Source of the DNA: Planctomycetota bacterium
GTDB lineage: Bacteria; Planctomycetota; Phycisphaerae; Phycisphaerales; UBA1924
Assembly: GCA_018242625.1 (NCBI GenBank)
Contig: JAFEBO010000008.1
Location: forward strand, 806,001 to 870,000
Length of the DNA: 64,000 nt
Direction: 5' to 3'
Below are positions 51,436 through 61,523 of the stretch, in pieces (positions within the stretch are counted from its first letter, which is position 1; every line of letters begins with the position of its first letter). The notes below the pieces were generated by a model. The model worked only from the letters and a program-made list of their open reading frames with translations, had not been told where the DNA came from and did not search any database. The position numbers were made by a program, and so were the translations under genes.

Positions 51436-52601
51436 ACCAGCCAGCCGACACGTGTGTCGTCCTTCTCGTAGACGACCAGATCATCATCGCCGAGGCCGTC
51501 CGGCGTATCCTCGCCACACAGCAGGGAATCGCCTTCCATTACTGCCAGAAGGGTCAGGAAGCGACTGCCGCCGCCGCCCGGCTCAACCCCACCGTCATCC
51601 TGCAGGACCTGGTCATGCCAGACGCCGACGGGCTCGACCTCGTCCGGCAGTACCGCGCCCAGGAGGCCACATCCCTGACCCCCATTGTCGTGCTCAGCTC
51701 CAAAGAAGAAGGCGCCACCAAGGCCGAAGCCTTCGCCCGCGGCGCCAACGACTACATCGTCAAGCTGCCGGATCCAGTCGAGCTTGTCGCACGCATCCGC
51801 TACCACTCCCGCGGCTACCTCTCCCTCCTCCAGCGCAATCAGGCCTTTGATGCCCTCCGCATCAGCCAGGCCGCTCTCGCGCACGAACTCGCCAAGGCCG
51901 CCCAATACGTCCGGTCGCTTCTCCCCGAACCGATGCACGCCCCGCTCTCGATCGACTGGCGATTCGTCCCCTCCGCCTCGCTCGGAGGAGACTGCTTCGA
52001 TTACTTCCCCATCGACGACGATCATGTCGCCCTCTATCTGCTCGATGTCTGCGGCCATGGTGTCGGCCCCGCACTCCTGGGCGTTTCAGCCATGAACTCC
52101 GTCCGCACCAGCAGCATCGGCGGCGCCAACCTCAAAGACCCTGCCAGTGTTCTTGACCGCCTCAACGCCACCTTCCCCATGTCCTCTCACGGCGGCATGT
52201 TCTTCACCATCTGGTACGGCGTCTTCCAGAGAAGCACCCGCACACTCTCCTACACCGGCGGCGGACACCCGCCCGCCCTCCTCTTTGATCACGCCTCGAA
52301 ATCCGTCCAGTCCCTTGAATGCCCCGGCCCTCCCATCGGAGTTGTGCCCGACATCCCCTTCGAAACCCTCCGCGTCCCCGTGCCCGCCGGTTCCTCCCTC
52401 TTTGTCTACAGCGACGGCGCGTTCGAGGTCTTCCCGGAGCCCGGAAAAGTCTGGGGCGTCGAAGGCATCCATGAATTCATGGCCGCGCAGGACACGCGTT
52501 CGCCCGCATGCCTCGACCTTCTCTTTCAGAAAGTTCGAGCCATGACCGGCTCCGACATCCTCGCCGACGACTTCTCCGCCGTGCTCGCCCAGCTCGCCTA
52601 G
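51432..52601 (+). CDS. Response regulator with PP2C-type (SpoIIE/RsbU) phosphatase output
   Basis: The 389-residue protein has a receiver nearly the same as that of the preceding gene (LLVDDQIIIAEAVRRILAT, VILQDLVMPDADG, GANDYIVKLPDPVELVARIR), then a coil and a PP2C/SpoIIE serine phosphatase domain from about 165 (PSASLGGDCFDYFPIDDDHV, LDVCGHGVGPALL, YTGGGHPPAL). Such proteins dephosphorylate anti-sigma-factor antagonists. The two adjacent regulators look like a receiver duplication with different outputs. Last gene of the operon. Confidence 0.9.
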   Translation: MNQPADTCVVLLVDDQIIIAEAVRRILATQQGIAFHYCQKGQEATAAAARLNPTVILQDLVMPDADGLDLVRQYRAQEATSLTPIVVLSSKEEGATKAEAFARGANDYIVKLPDPVELVARIRYHSRGYLSLLQRNQAFDALRISQAALAHELAKAAQYVRSLLPEPMHAPLSIDWRFVPSASLGGDCFDYFPIDDDHVALYLLDVCGHGVGPALLGVSAMNSVRTSSIGGANLKDPASVLDRLNATFPMSSHGGMFFTIWYGVFQRSTRTLSYTGGGHPPALLFDHASKSVQSLECPGPPIGVVPDIPFETLRVPVPAGSSLFVYSDGAFEVFPEPGKVWGVEGIHEFMAAQDTRSPACLDLLFQKVRAMTGSDILADDFSAVLAQLA

Positions 52602-52664
52602 CCGCAAACAACTTCACATCCGAAATTGCCAGCGGCAACCACCACACCTACCCTTTGCCCCTCC

Positions 52665-52739
52665 GGCCCCGTCGTCTAGCCCGGTCTAGGACACCACCCT
52701 TTCACGGTGGGGACATGGGTTCGAATCCCATCGGGGTCA
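52665..52739 (+). tRNA. tRNA-Glu (TTC)
   Basis: A full cloverleaf is visible: acceptor GGCCCCG with CGGGGTC, D arm, anticodon arm CCACC-CTTTCAC-GGTGG with anticodon TTC, and T arm with GGGTTCGAATCCC; discriminator A, no encoded CCA. Confidence 0.95.
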
Positions 52740-52941
52740 TTCTCGCCAAATCAGGCGATTTCGGCAGGCCTGCGCCCCGAAATCCTGCCGGTTCCGAGGC
52801 CCCCTCTCTCTGCTGCCGCAACAGCGCGAGCTTCTCGCGCTGCTTCTGTCTTGCGCCCTGCAACCAGCAGGCAGCCGCCCAATTCAATATCCTCCGCAAC
52901 GCCCCAAGGGCTTGCCCATCCACCATCGGAAACCAACGACT

Positions 52942-55900
52942 ATGAGAATCGCCGCCGCCGCGCTCCTGCTCGCCACCACAGCCCTTGCCGAGGAGGGCTA
53001 CTACCGCTTTCCAACCATCCACGATGACTGGGTGGTCTTCTCCTGCGAGAACGACCTTTGGAGGGTTCCCGTCGCCGGAGGCCCGGCCCTGCGGCTCACC
53101 ACACACCCCGGCATGGAAGCCTTCCCCAAGTTCAGCCCCGACGGCAAGTGGCTCGCCTTCAGCGCCGAATATCAGGGCAACCGCGACGTCTACGTCATGC
53201 CCGCGAGCGGCGGCCAGCCGACCCGCCTCACCTACCACCCCGGCCGCGACGAGGTCGTTGCCTGGAAGCCCGACTCCTCCGCCATAGTCTTCCGCTCCGA
53301 GCGCAAGACCGTTCACTGGGAAGACTACCTCTACGAAATCCCCGTCACCGGCGGCGCCGCAACCCCCATCAACATCGGCATCGGCGCCCTCGCCTCTTTC
53401 TCCCCCGATGGCAAGTCCATCGCGTTCAACCGCTGGGGAACCGAATTCCGCACGTGGAAGCGATACCGCGGCGGCACCGCCCCGGACATCTGGGTCGGCG
53501 ACCTCTCAACCAATTCGTTCCGCAAGATCACCGACTGGGAAGGCACCGACGACTTCCCCATGTGGGATGCTGCCGACCCCGGACGCATCTACTTCCTCTC
53601 CGATCGCGATGAAAAGTCCAACCGGTCAAACATCTTCTCCTGCAAGCCCGACGGCTCCGACATCCGCCAGCACACGCACCACACCGATTTCGACTGCCGC
53701 TGGGCAGACATGCAGGGCGGCCGGATCGTCTACATGCTCGGCGCGGACATCTGGGTGTACGACGTCAAGGCCGACAAGGCCTCAAAGCTCGCCATCCAGT
53801 TCGCCTCCGACCGAACCCGCAATCAGCCCCGGTTTGAAGACGCCGGGAAAACCCTCGATGGTTACAGTCTCAACCGCGACGGCTCCCGGCTCGTTGCATC
53901 TTCCCGCGGCGAACTCTGGATAACTCCCGCCAAGCCCGGACGCACCATCCAGCTCACCCAGTCCTCGGGCATCCGCGAACGCTCCCCGGTTTTCTCTCCG
54001 GACGGAAAGAAGATCGCCGCCATCACCGACCAGTCGGGCGAGCAGGAAATCGCCATCTTCGACGCGACAGGACCAGCGCCCGCGAAGACACTCACCAGCC
54101 AGGGCCGCGGCTGGATCTTCGATCCGATCTGGTCGCCCGATTCCAAGTCCATCGCCTACGCCGACCTGACGCTCACACTCTTTGTTGTGGACGCCGAATC
54201 CGGCAAGGTCACAACCGTCGATCAGTCCAAGGCCGGCGAAATCCGCGATTACGCATTCTCGCCCGACGGCAAGTGGCTCGCCTACTCCCTGCCGCGCTCC
54301 GCGCTCGACGGTCTGGGCTACGGCGCAACAGAACTCCGCCTGTACTCACTCGAACAGGCAAAGAGCTTCCCGGTTTCAACCGGATTTACCGACGATAAGA
54401 ACCCCGCCTGGGATCCATCGGGCAAGTATCTCTACTTCATCAGCAACCGCTCGATCGACCCCATCGTGGATCAGCGCGAATGGAACTTCGCCCTGACGAA
54501 AACCAGCAAGCCCTGCGTCCTTGTGCTCGCCGCGGACGGCAAATCGCCGTTCCTTCCGGACGAATTGAAGGACCCAAAGGACAAAAAGAAGGCGAAGAAA
54601 AGCGGCGAGAAAGCCGCCGGCACAGCCGGGGCAAAGGACGAAGACAAAGACGAAGATGCCGGCGACGATGCCGAGTCGAAGATCGAGCTCCCCGAAGTCA
54701 AGATCGACACCGACGGCCTCTCCGATCGCGTCGTTCAGTGCCCCATCCCTCCCGACAACTACACGGGCCTCCACGCGACCTCCGACAAACTCTTCTTCGC
54801 TCAGTTCCCGACCCAGGGCATGAACGATGAACCAGAAGACGACGAGCCCCGCTCCAAGGCCAATCTCCTCAGCTTCGACTTCGAAACAAAGAAGGTCGAG
54901 CCCTTCATCGAAAACGTCCGCGACTTCACGTTCAGTCTCGACGACAAGAAGATTGCCTATCGCACCGAAGAGGAGATCCTCTTCTGCACCTCCGAGAGCA
55001 AGCCGGCAGAGTCCGAAGGTCCGAAGGACAAGAAACCCCGTGAATCCATCAACCCCTCCAAGTTCCGCCTGCTCGTCAATCCGGCGCAGGAGTGGGCCCA
55101 GATCTTCGCCGAGGCATGGCGCCTGCAACGCGATTTCTACTGGGATCAGAAAATGGCTTCCATCGATTGGAACGCCATGCGCGACCGCTACGGGGCGCTG
55201 CTCCCGCGAATCGCCACCCGAAACGAACTCAACGACCTCATCGGCCAGCTCCTGGGCGAACTCGGCACCTCACACACCTACGTCCGCGGCGGAGACGTCG
55301 AATCCGCCCGCTCCGTCAATACCGGCCTTCTGGGCTCCGAATTGACGCCCGATCAGACCGCAAAGACTTTCCGTCTCTCCCACATCTACCGCCCCGAGTC
55401 TTGGGAAACCGACACGCCCAATCCCCTCCTCGCCCCGCACGCCCGCGTCAAGGAGGGCGACTTCCTCTGGGCAATCAACGGTGTCGACGTCGGCATGACC
55501 GAGGATGTTTACGCCAAGCTCGGAACTCTGGCCGGCCAGGAAGTTCAGATCACCGTTGGCTCCAGGCCCGACCGCTCCGATGCTCGTCAGGTGCAGATCA
55601 GAGCGCTCGCAAATGAGCATCCGCTCCGCTATCGCGACTGGTGCCGGCGCAATCGTGAATACGTCGACAAGACCTCCGGCGGCACCATCGGTTACATGCA
55701 CCTCCCCGACATGGGCGGCGACGGCCTCACCCGCTTCATCCAGTTCTACTACCCCCAGCTCCGCAAGCAGGGCATCATCTTCGACGATCGCTACAACGGC
55801 GGAGGCAACGTCTCCCCCATGATCATCGAACGCCTGAAGCGCCAGATCTGGGCCTACGACATCCCCCGCCGCGGCGAACCGACCCCCTATCCCGAAGGTA

Positions 55901-56298
55901 CCCAGCAGGGATTCAAGGCCGTCCTCATCAACCACTGGTCCGCTTCCGACGGCGACATCTTCCCCGAGACGTTCAAGCTCAACGCGCTCGGGCCCGTCAT
56001 CGGAAAACGCTCCTGGGGCGGCGTCATCGGAATCCGCGGCGATAAAAACTTCATCGACGGCGGCAACTCCACCCAGCCCGAGTTCGCCTGGTACGACCCC
56101 AAACGCGGGTGGACCGTGGAAAACCACGGCGTGGATCCCGATATCGATATCGACAACACTCCGGATCAGGAGGCCGCCGGCAAGGACACGCAGCTCGACC
56201 GGGCCATCTCCGAACTCCAGGATCGCATAAAGAAGGCGCCCGTCCAGCCTTTCAGACTCGTCCCGGCTCCGGACAAATCGAGCGTCCGCCCGAAGTAG
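52942..56298 (+). CDS. Tricorn-type S41 protease
   Basis: The 1118-residue exported protein has a signal peptide (AAAALLLATTALAEE), two N-terminal beta-propellers (WDxA/PDGKW repeats such as FSPDGKWLAFSA), a C1 helical domain starting near EWAQIFAEAWRLQRDFYWD, a PDZ domain (VKEGDFLWAINGVDV) and a S41-like core with the nucleophile region NHWSASDGDIFPETFK (near residue 1000) and the C-terminal HGVDPDIDID. Tricorn proteases cut peptides into small pieces. A strongly charged insert of about 30 residues (KDKKKAKKSGEK then KDEDKDEDAGDD) sits around 545-575. Confidence 0.92.
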   Translation: MRIAAAALLLATTALAEEGYYRFPTIHDDWVVFSCENDLWRVPVAGGPALRLTTHPGMEAFPKFSPDGKWLAFSAEYQGNRDVYVMPASGGQPTRLTYHPGRDEVVAWKPDSSAIVFRSERKTVHWEDYLYEIPVTGGAATPINIGIGALASFSPDGKSIAFNRWGTEFRTWKRYRGGTAPDIWVGDLSTNSFRKITDWEGTDDFPMWDAADPGRIYFLSDRDEKSNRSNIFSCKPDGSDIRQHTHHTDFDCRWADMQGGRIVYMLGADIWVYDVKADKASKLAIQFASDRTRNQPRFEDAGKTLDGYSLNRDGSRLVASSRGELWITPAKPGRTIQLTQSSGIRERSPVFSPDGKKIAAITDQSGEQEIAIFDATGPAPAKTLTSQGRGWIFDPIWSPDSKSIAYADLTLTLFVVDAESGKVTTVDQSKAGEIRDYAFSPDGKWLAYSLPRSALDGLGYGATELRLYSLEQAKSFPVSTGFTDDKNPAWDPSGKYLYFISNRSIDPIVDQREWNFALTKTSKPCVLVLAADGKSPFLPDELKDPKDKKKAKKSGEKAAGTAGAKDEDKDEDAGDDAESKIELPEVKIDTDGLSDRVVQCPIPPDNYTGLHATSDKLFFAQFPTQGMNDEPEDDEPRSKANLLSFDFETKKVEPFIENVRDFTFSLDDKKIAYRTEEEILFCTSESKPAESEGPKDKKPRESINPSKFRLLVNPAQEWAQIFAEAWRLQRDFYWDQKMASIDWNAMRDRYGALLPRIATRNELNDLIGQLLGELGTSHTYVRGGDVESARSVNTGLLGSELTPDQTAKTFRLSHIYRPESWETDTPNPLLAPHARVKEGDFLWAINGVDVGMTEDVYAKLGTLAGQEVQITVGSRPDRSDARQVQIRALANEHPLRYRDWCRRNREYVDKTSGGTIGYMHLPDMGGDGLTRFIQFYYPQLRKQGIIFDDRYNGGGNVSPMIIERLKRQIWAYDIPRRGEPTPYPEGTQQGFKAVLINHWSASDGDIFPETFKLNALGPVIGKRSWGGVIGIRGDKNFIDGGNSTQPEFAWYDPKRGWTVENHGVDPDIDIDNTPDQEAAGKDTQLDRAISELQDRIKKAPVQPFRLVPAPDKSSVRPK

Positions 56299-56324
56299 TC
56301 CCCAAACCCATCATCCACACCCAC

Positions 56325-56358
56325 GAACCGCGTGGCCTTCCACGCGGTTCTTTCTTTT
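56325..56358 (+). terminator. Rho-independent terminator of the Tricorn protease gene
   Basis: An 11-bp perfect stem GAACCGCGTGG/CCACGCGGTTC with a CCTT loop is followed by TTTCTTTT. Confidence 0.85.
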
Positions 56359-56380
56359 GCCCCTATGCGTCTCTTATCCA

Positions 56381-59300
56381 TCAGGCCAGCTTGAGCGCGC
56401 CGAGCGCACCCGCATGCTCTTCCTCTGCCTTCGTGTGCCTGGCCGCCAGCATGGTGTAAATGCACGGAACGACGAAGAGCGTAAACGCCGTGCTGATCGT
56501 CATGCCCGAAACCAGCACAATGCCGATGCTGTTTCGTGCCTGCGCACCCGCCCCGGTGACAAGCACCAGCGGGAAGTGGCCGAAGACCGTCGCGGCCGAC
56601 GTCATCAGGATCGGCCGGAGTCGCGTGCCCGCCGCACGGATCACCGCCTCGTGCTTGCTCAGCCCCAGCGTCTGCATGTGGTTCGCGAATTCCACGATCA
56701 GAATGCCGTTCTTGGCCACGAGGCCCACGAGCGTGATCAGACCAACCTGAGAGTAAATATTGATCGTGGTAAAGCCCAGGAACGTAAAGATCAGCGCCCC
56801 GGTGAGCGCCAGCGGAACCGACCCGAGCAGCACGATCAACGGGTCGCGGAAGCTGCTGAACTGCGCCGCCAGAACAAGATAAATCAGGAAGAGTGCGAGC
56901 CCGAGCGTCGATGTCAGGCTCGACGCCTCCGTCCGGATCTGCCTGCTCTCACCGGCGTAGTCGATCGCGTATCCCGCGGGGAGGATTCTCTTCGCCGCCG
57001 CCTCGAGAGCGCTCAGTGCTTCGTCCTTTGTCACACCGTTCGCAACGCCGCCGTAGACCTTGAAGCTGTTGCGCTGCTGGAAGCGCGTCAGCGTTCGCGG
57101 GGCGGCGGTCGTCTCCAGCTTCACGAAGGACGACACCGAAACCAGCCCCCCGTTGGACGCCCGGACCTTCAAGTTCTTGATCACATCCGGCGTCGTCCGC
57201 GCCGAATCTTCAACCTGCGGTATCACCTTGTAGCTGCGCCCGCTGTGATTGAAGCGGTTGGTGTAGCCCCCCGAAAGCAGCACCGCAAGGTCCCGCCCCA
57301 CGGTCGCCAGATCCAGCCCCATGTCCGCAACCTTCTCGCGATCGATCACGATCCGCGTCTGCGGCAGGTCGATCTTGAGATCCGTATCCGCGTACAAAAA
57401 CTTGCCCGATCCGAACGCTTCGCCCACCAGCCGCATCGCCAGCGGCGCCATGTCCTGCGCTTCGTCCGTGCTTGTCACCATCATCTCGACATCGAACTGG
57501 CCCGCCCCGGGCAGCGGCGGAGGCAACGCCGGGAACGCCCGAACTCCGGCCACCTGCATGAGCGGCATGAACACCATGTCCCGCAGTTGAGCCGTCGAGT
57601 GCTTCCGATCGTGCCAGTCCTTGGCCTTGATCCCGCCAAAGCCGAACGTCGGCGACTGCATCACCTGGAAGAGAAACTCCCGGTCCGGCAGCTCCATGAA
57701 CGCTCTGCCAACCTGATCAAAGTACTTCTGTGAATATGCAAGCGACGCGTCCGGCGAGGACTGAAGAACCGTAAACACAACGCCCTCGTCCTCCGTCGGC
57801 GCAAGCTCGCCGCGGGACATCGTGTAAAGCGGGTAGCCCGCAATCGTGATCAGGACCGCCGCGATCGCAACCGCCCAGCGGAACTGAAGCACGAAGGTCA
57901 GCGCCCGCTCATACCAGCGTTTCAGCGCTTCAAACTGCCCGTTGACAAACCGCTGGAACCACCCCTCCCGTGCGCCTTCAGGGATCATCCACGCGCTCAT
58001 GATCGGCGAGAGCGTCACCGCAACCACGCCCGAAATCACGACCGCCGAGGCCAGAGTAAACGCAAACTCGCGGAAGAGCATGCCCGTCAGCCCGCCCTGG
58101 AACCCGATCGGGGCGTACACAGTCGCCAGCGTGATCGTCATCGCGATGATGGGCGCAAACAGCTCCCGGGCCGCGATCATCGCCGATTCGATCGCCCCTT
58201 TGCCCTCGTGCATGTGCCGCTCGACATTTTCCACGACGACGATCGCATCATCCACCACTAGCCCCACCGCCAGAACGATCGCGAGAATCGTCAAGAGGTT
58301 CAGCGAGAACCCGAAGAACAGCATCGCCAGGCACGCCCCCACCAGCGAGACCGGCATCGCCACGAGCGGCACAAGCACCGTCCGCAGAGATCCCATGAAC
58401 AGGAACACCACGAAGCCAACGATCGCGATCGTCTCACCAAGAGTCTTGACGATCTCCTTGATCGCGTTCTCCATGTAATACGTGCCGTCGTATGCCAGCG
58501 TCATAGACACGCCCGGCACCAGCTTGGGCTTGAGCTCCTCAAGTTTCGCCTTGAGCACCCGCGCAACATCCAGCTCGTTGGCGCTGGGAAGCGGCCACAC
58601 GCTGAACCAGACCGCCGGCTCCAGGTTGAAGCCCGCCTGCCCGGTTGCCTCCTCGCTCCCAAGCTCCACCCGCGCCACGTCCGCCAGCCGCACCACCATC
58701 CCGTCCCGCTCGCGAACGATGAGCTGCCGGAACTCCTCCGCCGTCCGCAGGTCCGTGTCGGTCATCAGATCGACCTGAACGTCCTTGCCCTTGGTCTTTC
58801 CCACCGTCGCCAGGAAGTTGTTGCGCACCAGCGCCTGCTGCACCTCGCCCGGCGTGATGTCCAGCGCATCCAGTTTGTCCGAATTCAGCCAGATCCGCAT
58901 CGCCAGCGGCTGAGGCCCCTCCATCCCCACACGCTGCACGCCCGGCAGCGACTGCAGCTCCGGCTGCAGCTCACGCATCATGTAGTCGCTCAGCTGCGGC
59001 ATCGTCAGTGTCTTGCTCGTCAGACTGATATAGAACGTCGCGTAAGGCTTGTCGGTGCGCTGGATGTCCACCACGGGCGCTTCCACGTTGGCCGGCAGCT
59101 CGCTCCGCACTTGGTTGAGCCGCGCCGAGATCTCCGCGAGCGCCGCGTTGCTCGAGTGATTCAGCCGCAACCGCACCGTCACGGTGCTCAGCCCCGCCGT
59201 GCTCGTCGACTCGATGTAGTCGATCCCATCAATCGCGGATACCGCCTTCTCGATCGGGGTCGTCACAAACCCGCGCACGGTCTCCGCGCTCGCCCCGATG

Positions 59301-59455
59301 TACGCCGTGTTGATAAGGATCGCGCTGGATTCCAGCCGCGGATACTGCCTCACCGGCAGCTGCCAGATCGCCTTCCAGCCCACCGCCAGGATAAACACGT
59401 TCAGCACAATCGCCAGCACCGGCTTGCGAATGAAGATATCCGTCAGCGATTTCAT
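56381..59455 (-). CDS. RND multidrug efflux permease (AcrB/MexB family)
   Basis: The 1024-residue permease has 12 membrane helices in the RND arrangement, beginning IFIRKPVLAIVLNVFILAVG. It carries the proton-relay motif VGLVVDDAIVVVENVERH (about 405) in the fourth helix and the porter domains. It would export drugs or metabolites with the adaptor encoded upstream. The outer-membrane TolC-type partner is not in the window. ATG 59455 was chosen; upstream residues are not family-like. Confidence 0.93.
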   Translation of the reverse strand: MKSLTDIFIRKPVLAIVLNVFILAVGWKAIWQLPVRQYPRLESSAILINTAYIGASAETVRGFVTTPIEKAVSAIDGIDYIESTSTAGLSTVTVRLRLNHSSNAALAEISARLNQVRSELPANVEAPVVDIQRTDKPYATFYISLTSKTLTMPQLSDYMMRELQPELQSLPGVQRVGMEGPQPLAMRIWLNSDKLDALDITPGEVQQALVRNNFLATVGKTKGKDVQVDLMTDTDLRTAEEFRQLIVRERDGMVVRLADVARVELGSEEATGQAGFNLEPAVWFSVWPLPSANELDVARVLKAKLEELKPKLVPGVSMTLAYDGTYYMENAIKEIVKTLGETIAIVGFVVFLFMGSLRTVLVPLVAMPVSLVGACLAMLFFGFSLNLLTILAIVLAVGLVVDDAIVVVENVERHMHEGKGAIESAMIAARELFAPIIAMTITLATVYAPIGFQGGLTGMLFREFAFTLASAVVISGVVAVTLSPIMSAWMIPEGAREGWFQRFVNGQFEALKRWYERALTFVLQFRWAVAIAAVLITIAGYPLYTMSRGELAPTEDEGVVFTVLQSSPDASLAYSQKYFDQVGRAFMELPDREFLFQVMQSPTFGFGGIKAKDWHDRKHSTAQLRDMVFMPLMQVAGVRAFPALPPPLPGAGQFDVEMMVTSTDEAQDMAPLAMRLVGEAFGSGKFLYADTDLKIDLPQTRIVIDREKVADMGLDLATVGRDLAVLLSGGYTNRFNHSGRSYKVIPQVEDSARTTPDVIKNLKVRASNGGLVSVSSFVKLETTAAPRTLTRFQQRNSFKVYGGVANGVTKDEALSALEAAAKRILPAGYAIDYAGESRQIRTEASSLTSTLGLALFLIYLVLAAQFSSFRDPLIVLLGSVPLALTGALIFTFLGFTTINIYSQVGLITLVGLVAKNGILIVEFANHMQTLGLSKHEAVIRAAGTRLRPILMTSAATVFGHFPLVLVTGAGAQARNSIGIVLVSGMTISTAFTLFVVPCIYTMLAARHTKAEEEHAGALGALKLA

Positions 59456-59535
59456 CAGAGCACTTCGCCTTTCAATCCCCGCACCCGACGAGCCGCGCAC
59501 GCCACCTTGCCGTCCGTACTTCCGGGCACATCATC

Positions 59536-60813
59536 TCACTTGCCGGCCGCCGCCTCGGCGGGCTTCTCGCTCGCCCCATTCCCCGTACCGCCCGTCTGCG
59601 GAGGCGATTGAGCCACGAGCGCCCCCTCCCAGAGTTTGGCCGAGCCGCTCGAAGCCACGACGTCCCCCTCCGACAGCCCCGATTCCACCACCACCTTGTC
59701 CCCCAGGTTCGCCCCCAGCTTCACAAACTTCTGGTGCGCCTTCATCGTCCCCGGCATCTGCGACTGCTCCGGCGTCAGCAGATACACGTTGTCCCCGTAC
59801 GCGGCACGGCGCACGGCCGTCGCCGGCAGCGCGATCACCTGCTCCACCGGCGCCACCGGAACCTCGACATCGATAAACATCCCTGGCTTGAGCTTGTAAC
59901 CCGGGTTCGGCACGCTCGACCGCACCCGCACGTTGCGCGTGGTCGGATTCGCCGTCGCATCGATCGAGACAACGGTGATCTTCGCCTCGTCGCTCCCCAG
60001 CATCTCCGACTTGGCCGTCACCACCGTGCCCGCCTGCACGCGCTGCGCATATTCCTGGGGCACGGCAAAGTCGATGTAGATGTCATCGGTCAGCTCCGTC
60101 AGCCCCACCACGTTCGTTCCCTCCGACAGGTACTGCCCCGGATGGATCATCCGCATGCCCGCCCTCGCAAGGAACGGCGCATGCAGCGTCTTCTTCGCGA
60201 TCAGCGTCTCCAGCTGCTTCACTTTCGCGCTCGCCTGCTCGCGCTCCGCCTTCGCCCGCCCCAGCATCGAGTTCGACCGTTCCAGGGTCGCCACGCCTTT
60301 GTCGACTTCCGACTGAGCGCGATCGACATCCGCTTCCGCGACCGAGCTCGACGAAATCGCGCTCTTGTACCGCCGGAGATTGTTCTGCGCAAGGTCCAGG
60401 TTCGACTTCGCCACCCGCGTCTCGGCCTCCGCCACCGCAACGCCCGACTGCGCCAGCCGCTCCGTCGCCCGCGCCGCCTCAAGGTCCGCCTGCTCCGTCG
60501 ACGTGTCCAGCCGCAGCAGCATCTGCCCGGGCTGCACAGTCTCCCCAGAGTCGAATCCCACCTCGACAACAGTCCCGGCAATCTCGTTCGCCAGGTTCAC
60601 CGACCGCTTGCCGATCACCGTTCCCACCAGCCGGGAACGCGGCTGCCACGGAATCTTTTCCGCCTTCACAAACTCCACAAACTGCGGCAACTGCGGCATC
60701 GTCTGGGCCGCAGCCGCCCTGATCTGCCTGTATTTCCACGCGGCAATCCCCCCGCCCACCAGCAGCAGACCCGCGAGCAGCCCCACTCCCGACAGCACCG
60801 CAGATTTGTTCAC
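59536..60813 (-). CDS. RND periplasmic adaptor (membrane fusion protein)
   Basis: The 425-residue adaptor has an N-terminal membrane anchor (SGVGLLAGLLLVGGGIAAWKY), a lipoyl half (GTVVEVGFDSGETVQPGQML), a long helical hairpin (about 95-180) and a beta-barrel with LKPGMFIDVEVPV. GTG 60813, with AAGGGG 7 nt upstream, is preferred to a TTG at 60888. It lies 80 nt upstream of the permease gene, probably co-transcribed, and faces the MarR gene. Confidence 0.92.
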   Translation of the reverse strand: MNKSAVLSGVGLLAGLLLVGGGIAAWKYRQIRAAAAQTMPQLPQFVEFVKAEKIPWQPRSRLVGTVIGKRSVNLANEIAGTVVEVGFDSGETVQPGQMLLRLDTSTEQADLEAARATERLAQSGVAVAEAETRVAKSNLDLAQNNLRRYKSAISSSSVAEADVDRAQSEVDKGVATLERSNSMLGRAKAEREQASAKVKQLETLIAKKTLHAPFLARAGMRMIHPGQYLSEGTNVVGLTELTDDIYIDFAVPQEYAQRVQAGTVVTAKSEMLGSDEAKITVVSIDATANPTTRNVRVRSSVPNPGYKLKPGMFIDVEVPVAPVEQVIALPATAVRRAAYGDNVYLLTPEQSQMPGTMKAHQKFVKLGANLGDKVVVESGLSEGDVVASSGSAKLWEGALVAQSPPQTGGTGNGASEKPAEAAAGK

Positions 60814-60900
60814 AAGACGCCCCTTGCGTTGCCCGCACCCGCGCAGCCTTTCCCGCGTGATTCCCCCTCGGAGAACCTCCGCCGGCAAAGGCTAGAACCA

Positions 60901-60921
60901 TTAGTTGAGAATGTCAACTAA
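60901..60921. promoter_or_regulatory. Operator palindrome TTAGTTGA-N5-TCAACTAA
   Basis: A perfect 21-bp inverted repeat with 8-bp arms and the spacer GAATG lies between the divergent efflux and MarR genes. It has the length and symmetry of MarR-family operators. Confidence 0.8.
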
Positions 60922-60945
60922 TCCGCCTACCCTCCTCGCATTACG

Positions 60946-61455
60946 ATGGGCTCATGCCGCATCCCAAAGCCGTCCGACCCCGCCGCCGCGGCCCGCGCCG
61001 AAGTGGTCGAACTCCTCTTCGTCTACGTCGAGCGTCTTCGCACGCATTTCGAAACCGTCGCGCAGGCTCATGACCTCACGCCCGTCCAGGCTCGTGTGCT
61101 GCTCACGCTCAACGAGCCGCTCCCCATGGGCACCATCGCCGATTCTCTCTGCTGCGATCCTTCCAACGTCACGGGTGTCGTCGCCCGTCTCCAGGAACGC
61201 GGACTCCTCATCCGCGCCGCAAGCCCCAAAGACCGGCGCATCAAGCACCTGCGACTCACCCCCGAAGGACTTCGTCTCCGCTCAACATTCGAAAGAACAC
61301 TCTTCCTGAACGTGCCGGGCATGAAGACCTTCACCCGGGCACAGCTGGCCGAGATAAAAGAATGCCTCGCGATGATGTCCGAGGGTGGCCCCTCCACACC
61401 CCCGCGGCCCCGCAAGAAGACCCGGCGCAAAGCTCGCGTTGCGGCTCCGGCCTGA
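60946..61455 (+). CDS. MarR-family repressor of the efflux operon
   Basis: The 169-residue protein has the MarR dimer helices and winged HTH: VQARVLLTLNEPLPMGTIAD, SNVTGVVARLQERGLLIRAA and the wing PKDRRIKHLRLTPEG. It ends in a Lys/Arg-rich tail (PRPRKKTRRKARV). Divergent from the adaptor gene with a perfect palindrome between them, it is the likely local repressor responding to a transported compound. Confidence 0.88.
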   Translation: MGSCRIPKPSDPAAAARAEVVELLFVYVERLRTHFETVAQAHDLTPVQARVLLTLNEPLPMGTIADSLCCDPSNVTGVVARLQERGLLIRAASPKDRRIKHLRLTPEGLRLRSTFERTLFLNVPGMKTFTRAQLAEIKECLAMMSEGGPSTPPRPRKKTRRKARVAAPA

Positions 61456-61523
61456 ATCCGCTCTCTGCGCGCAGCCCCGCCGACCGGTAGCCCCGCCGCA
61501 CTCCTCGCGCCTTCCAGTTCGGG

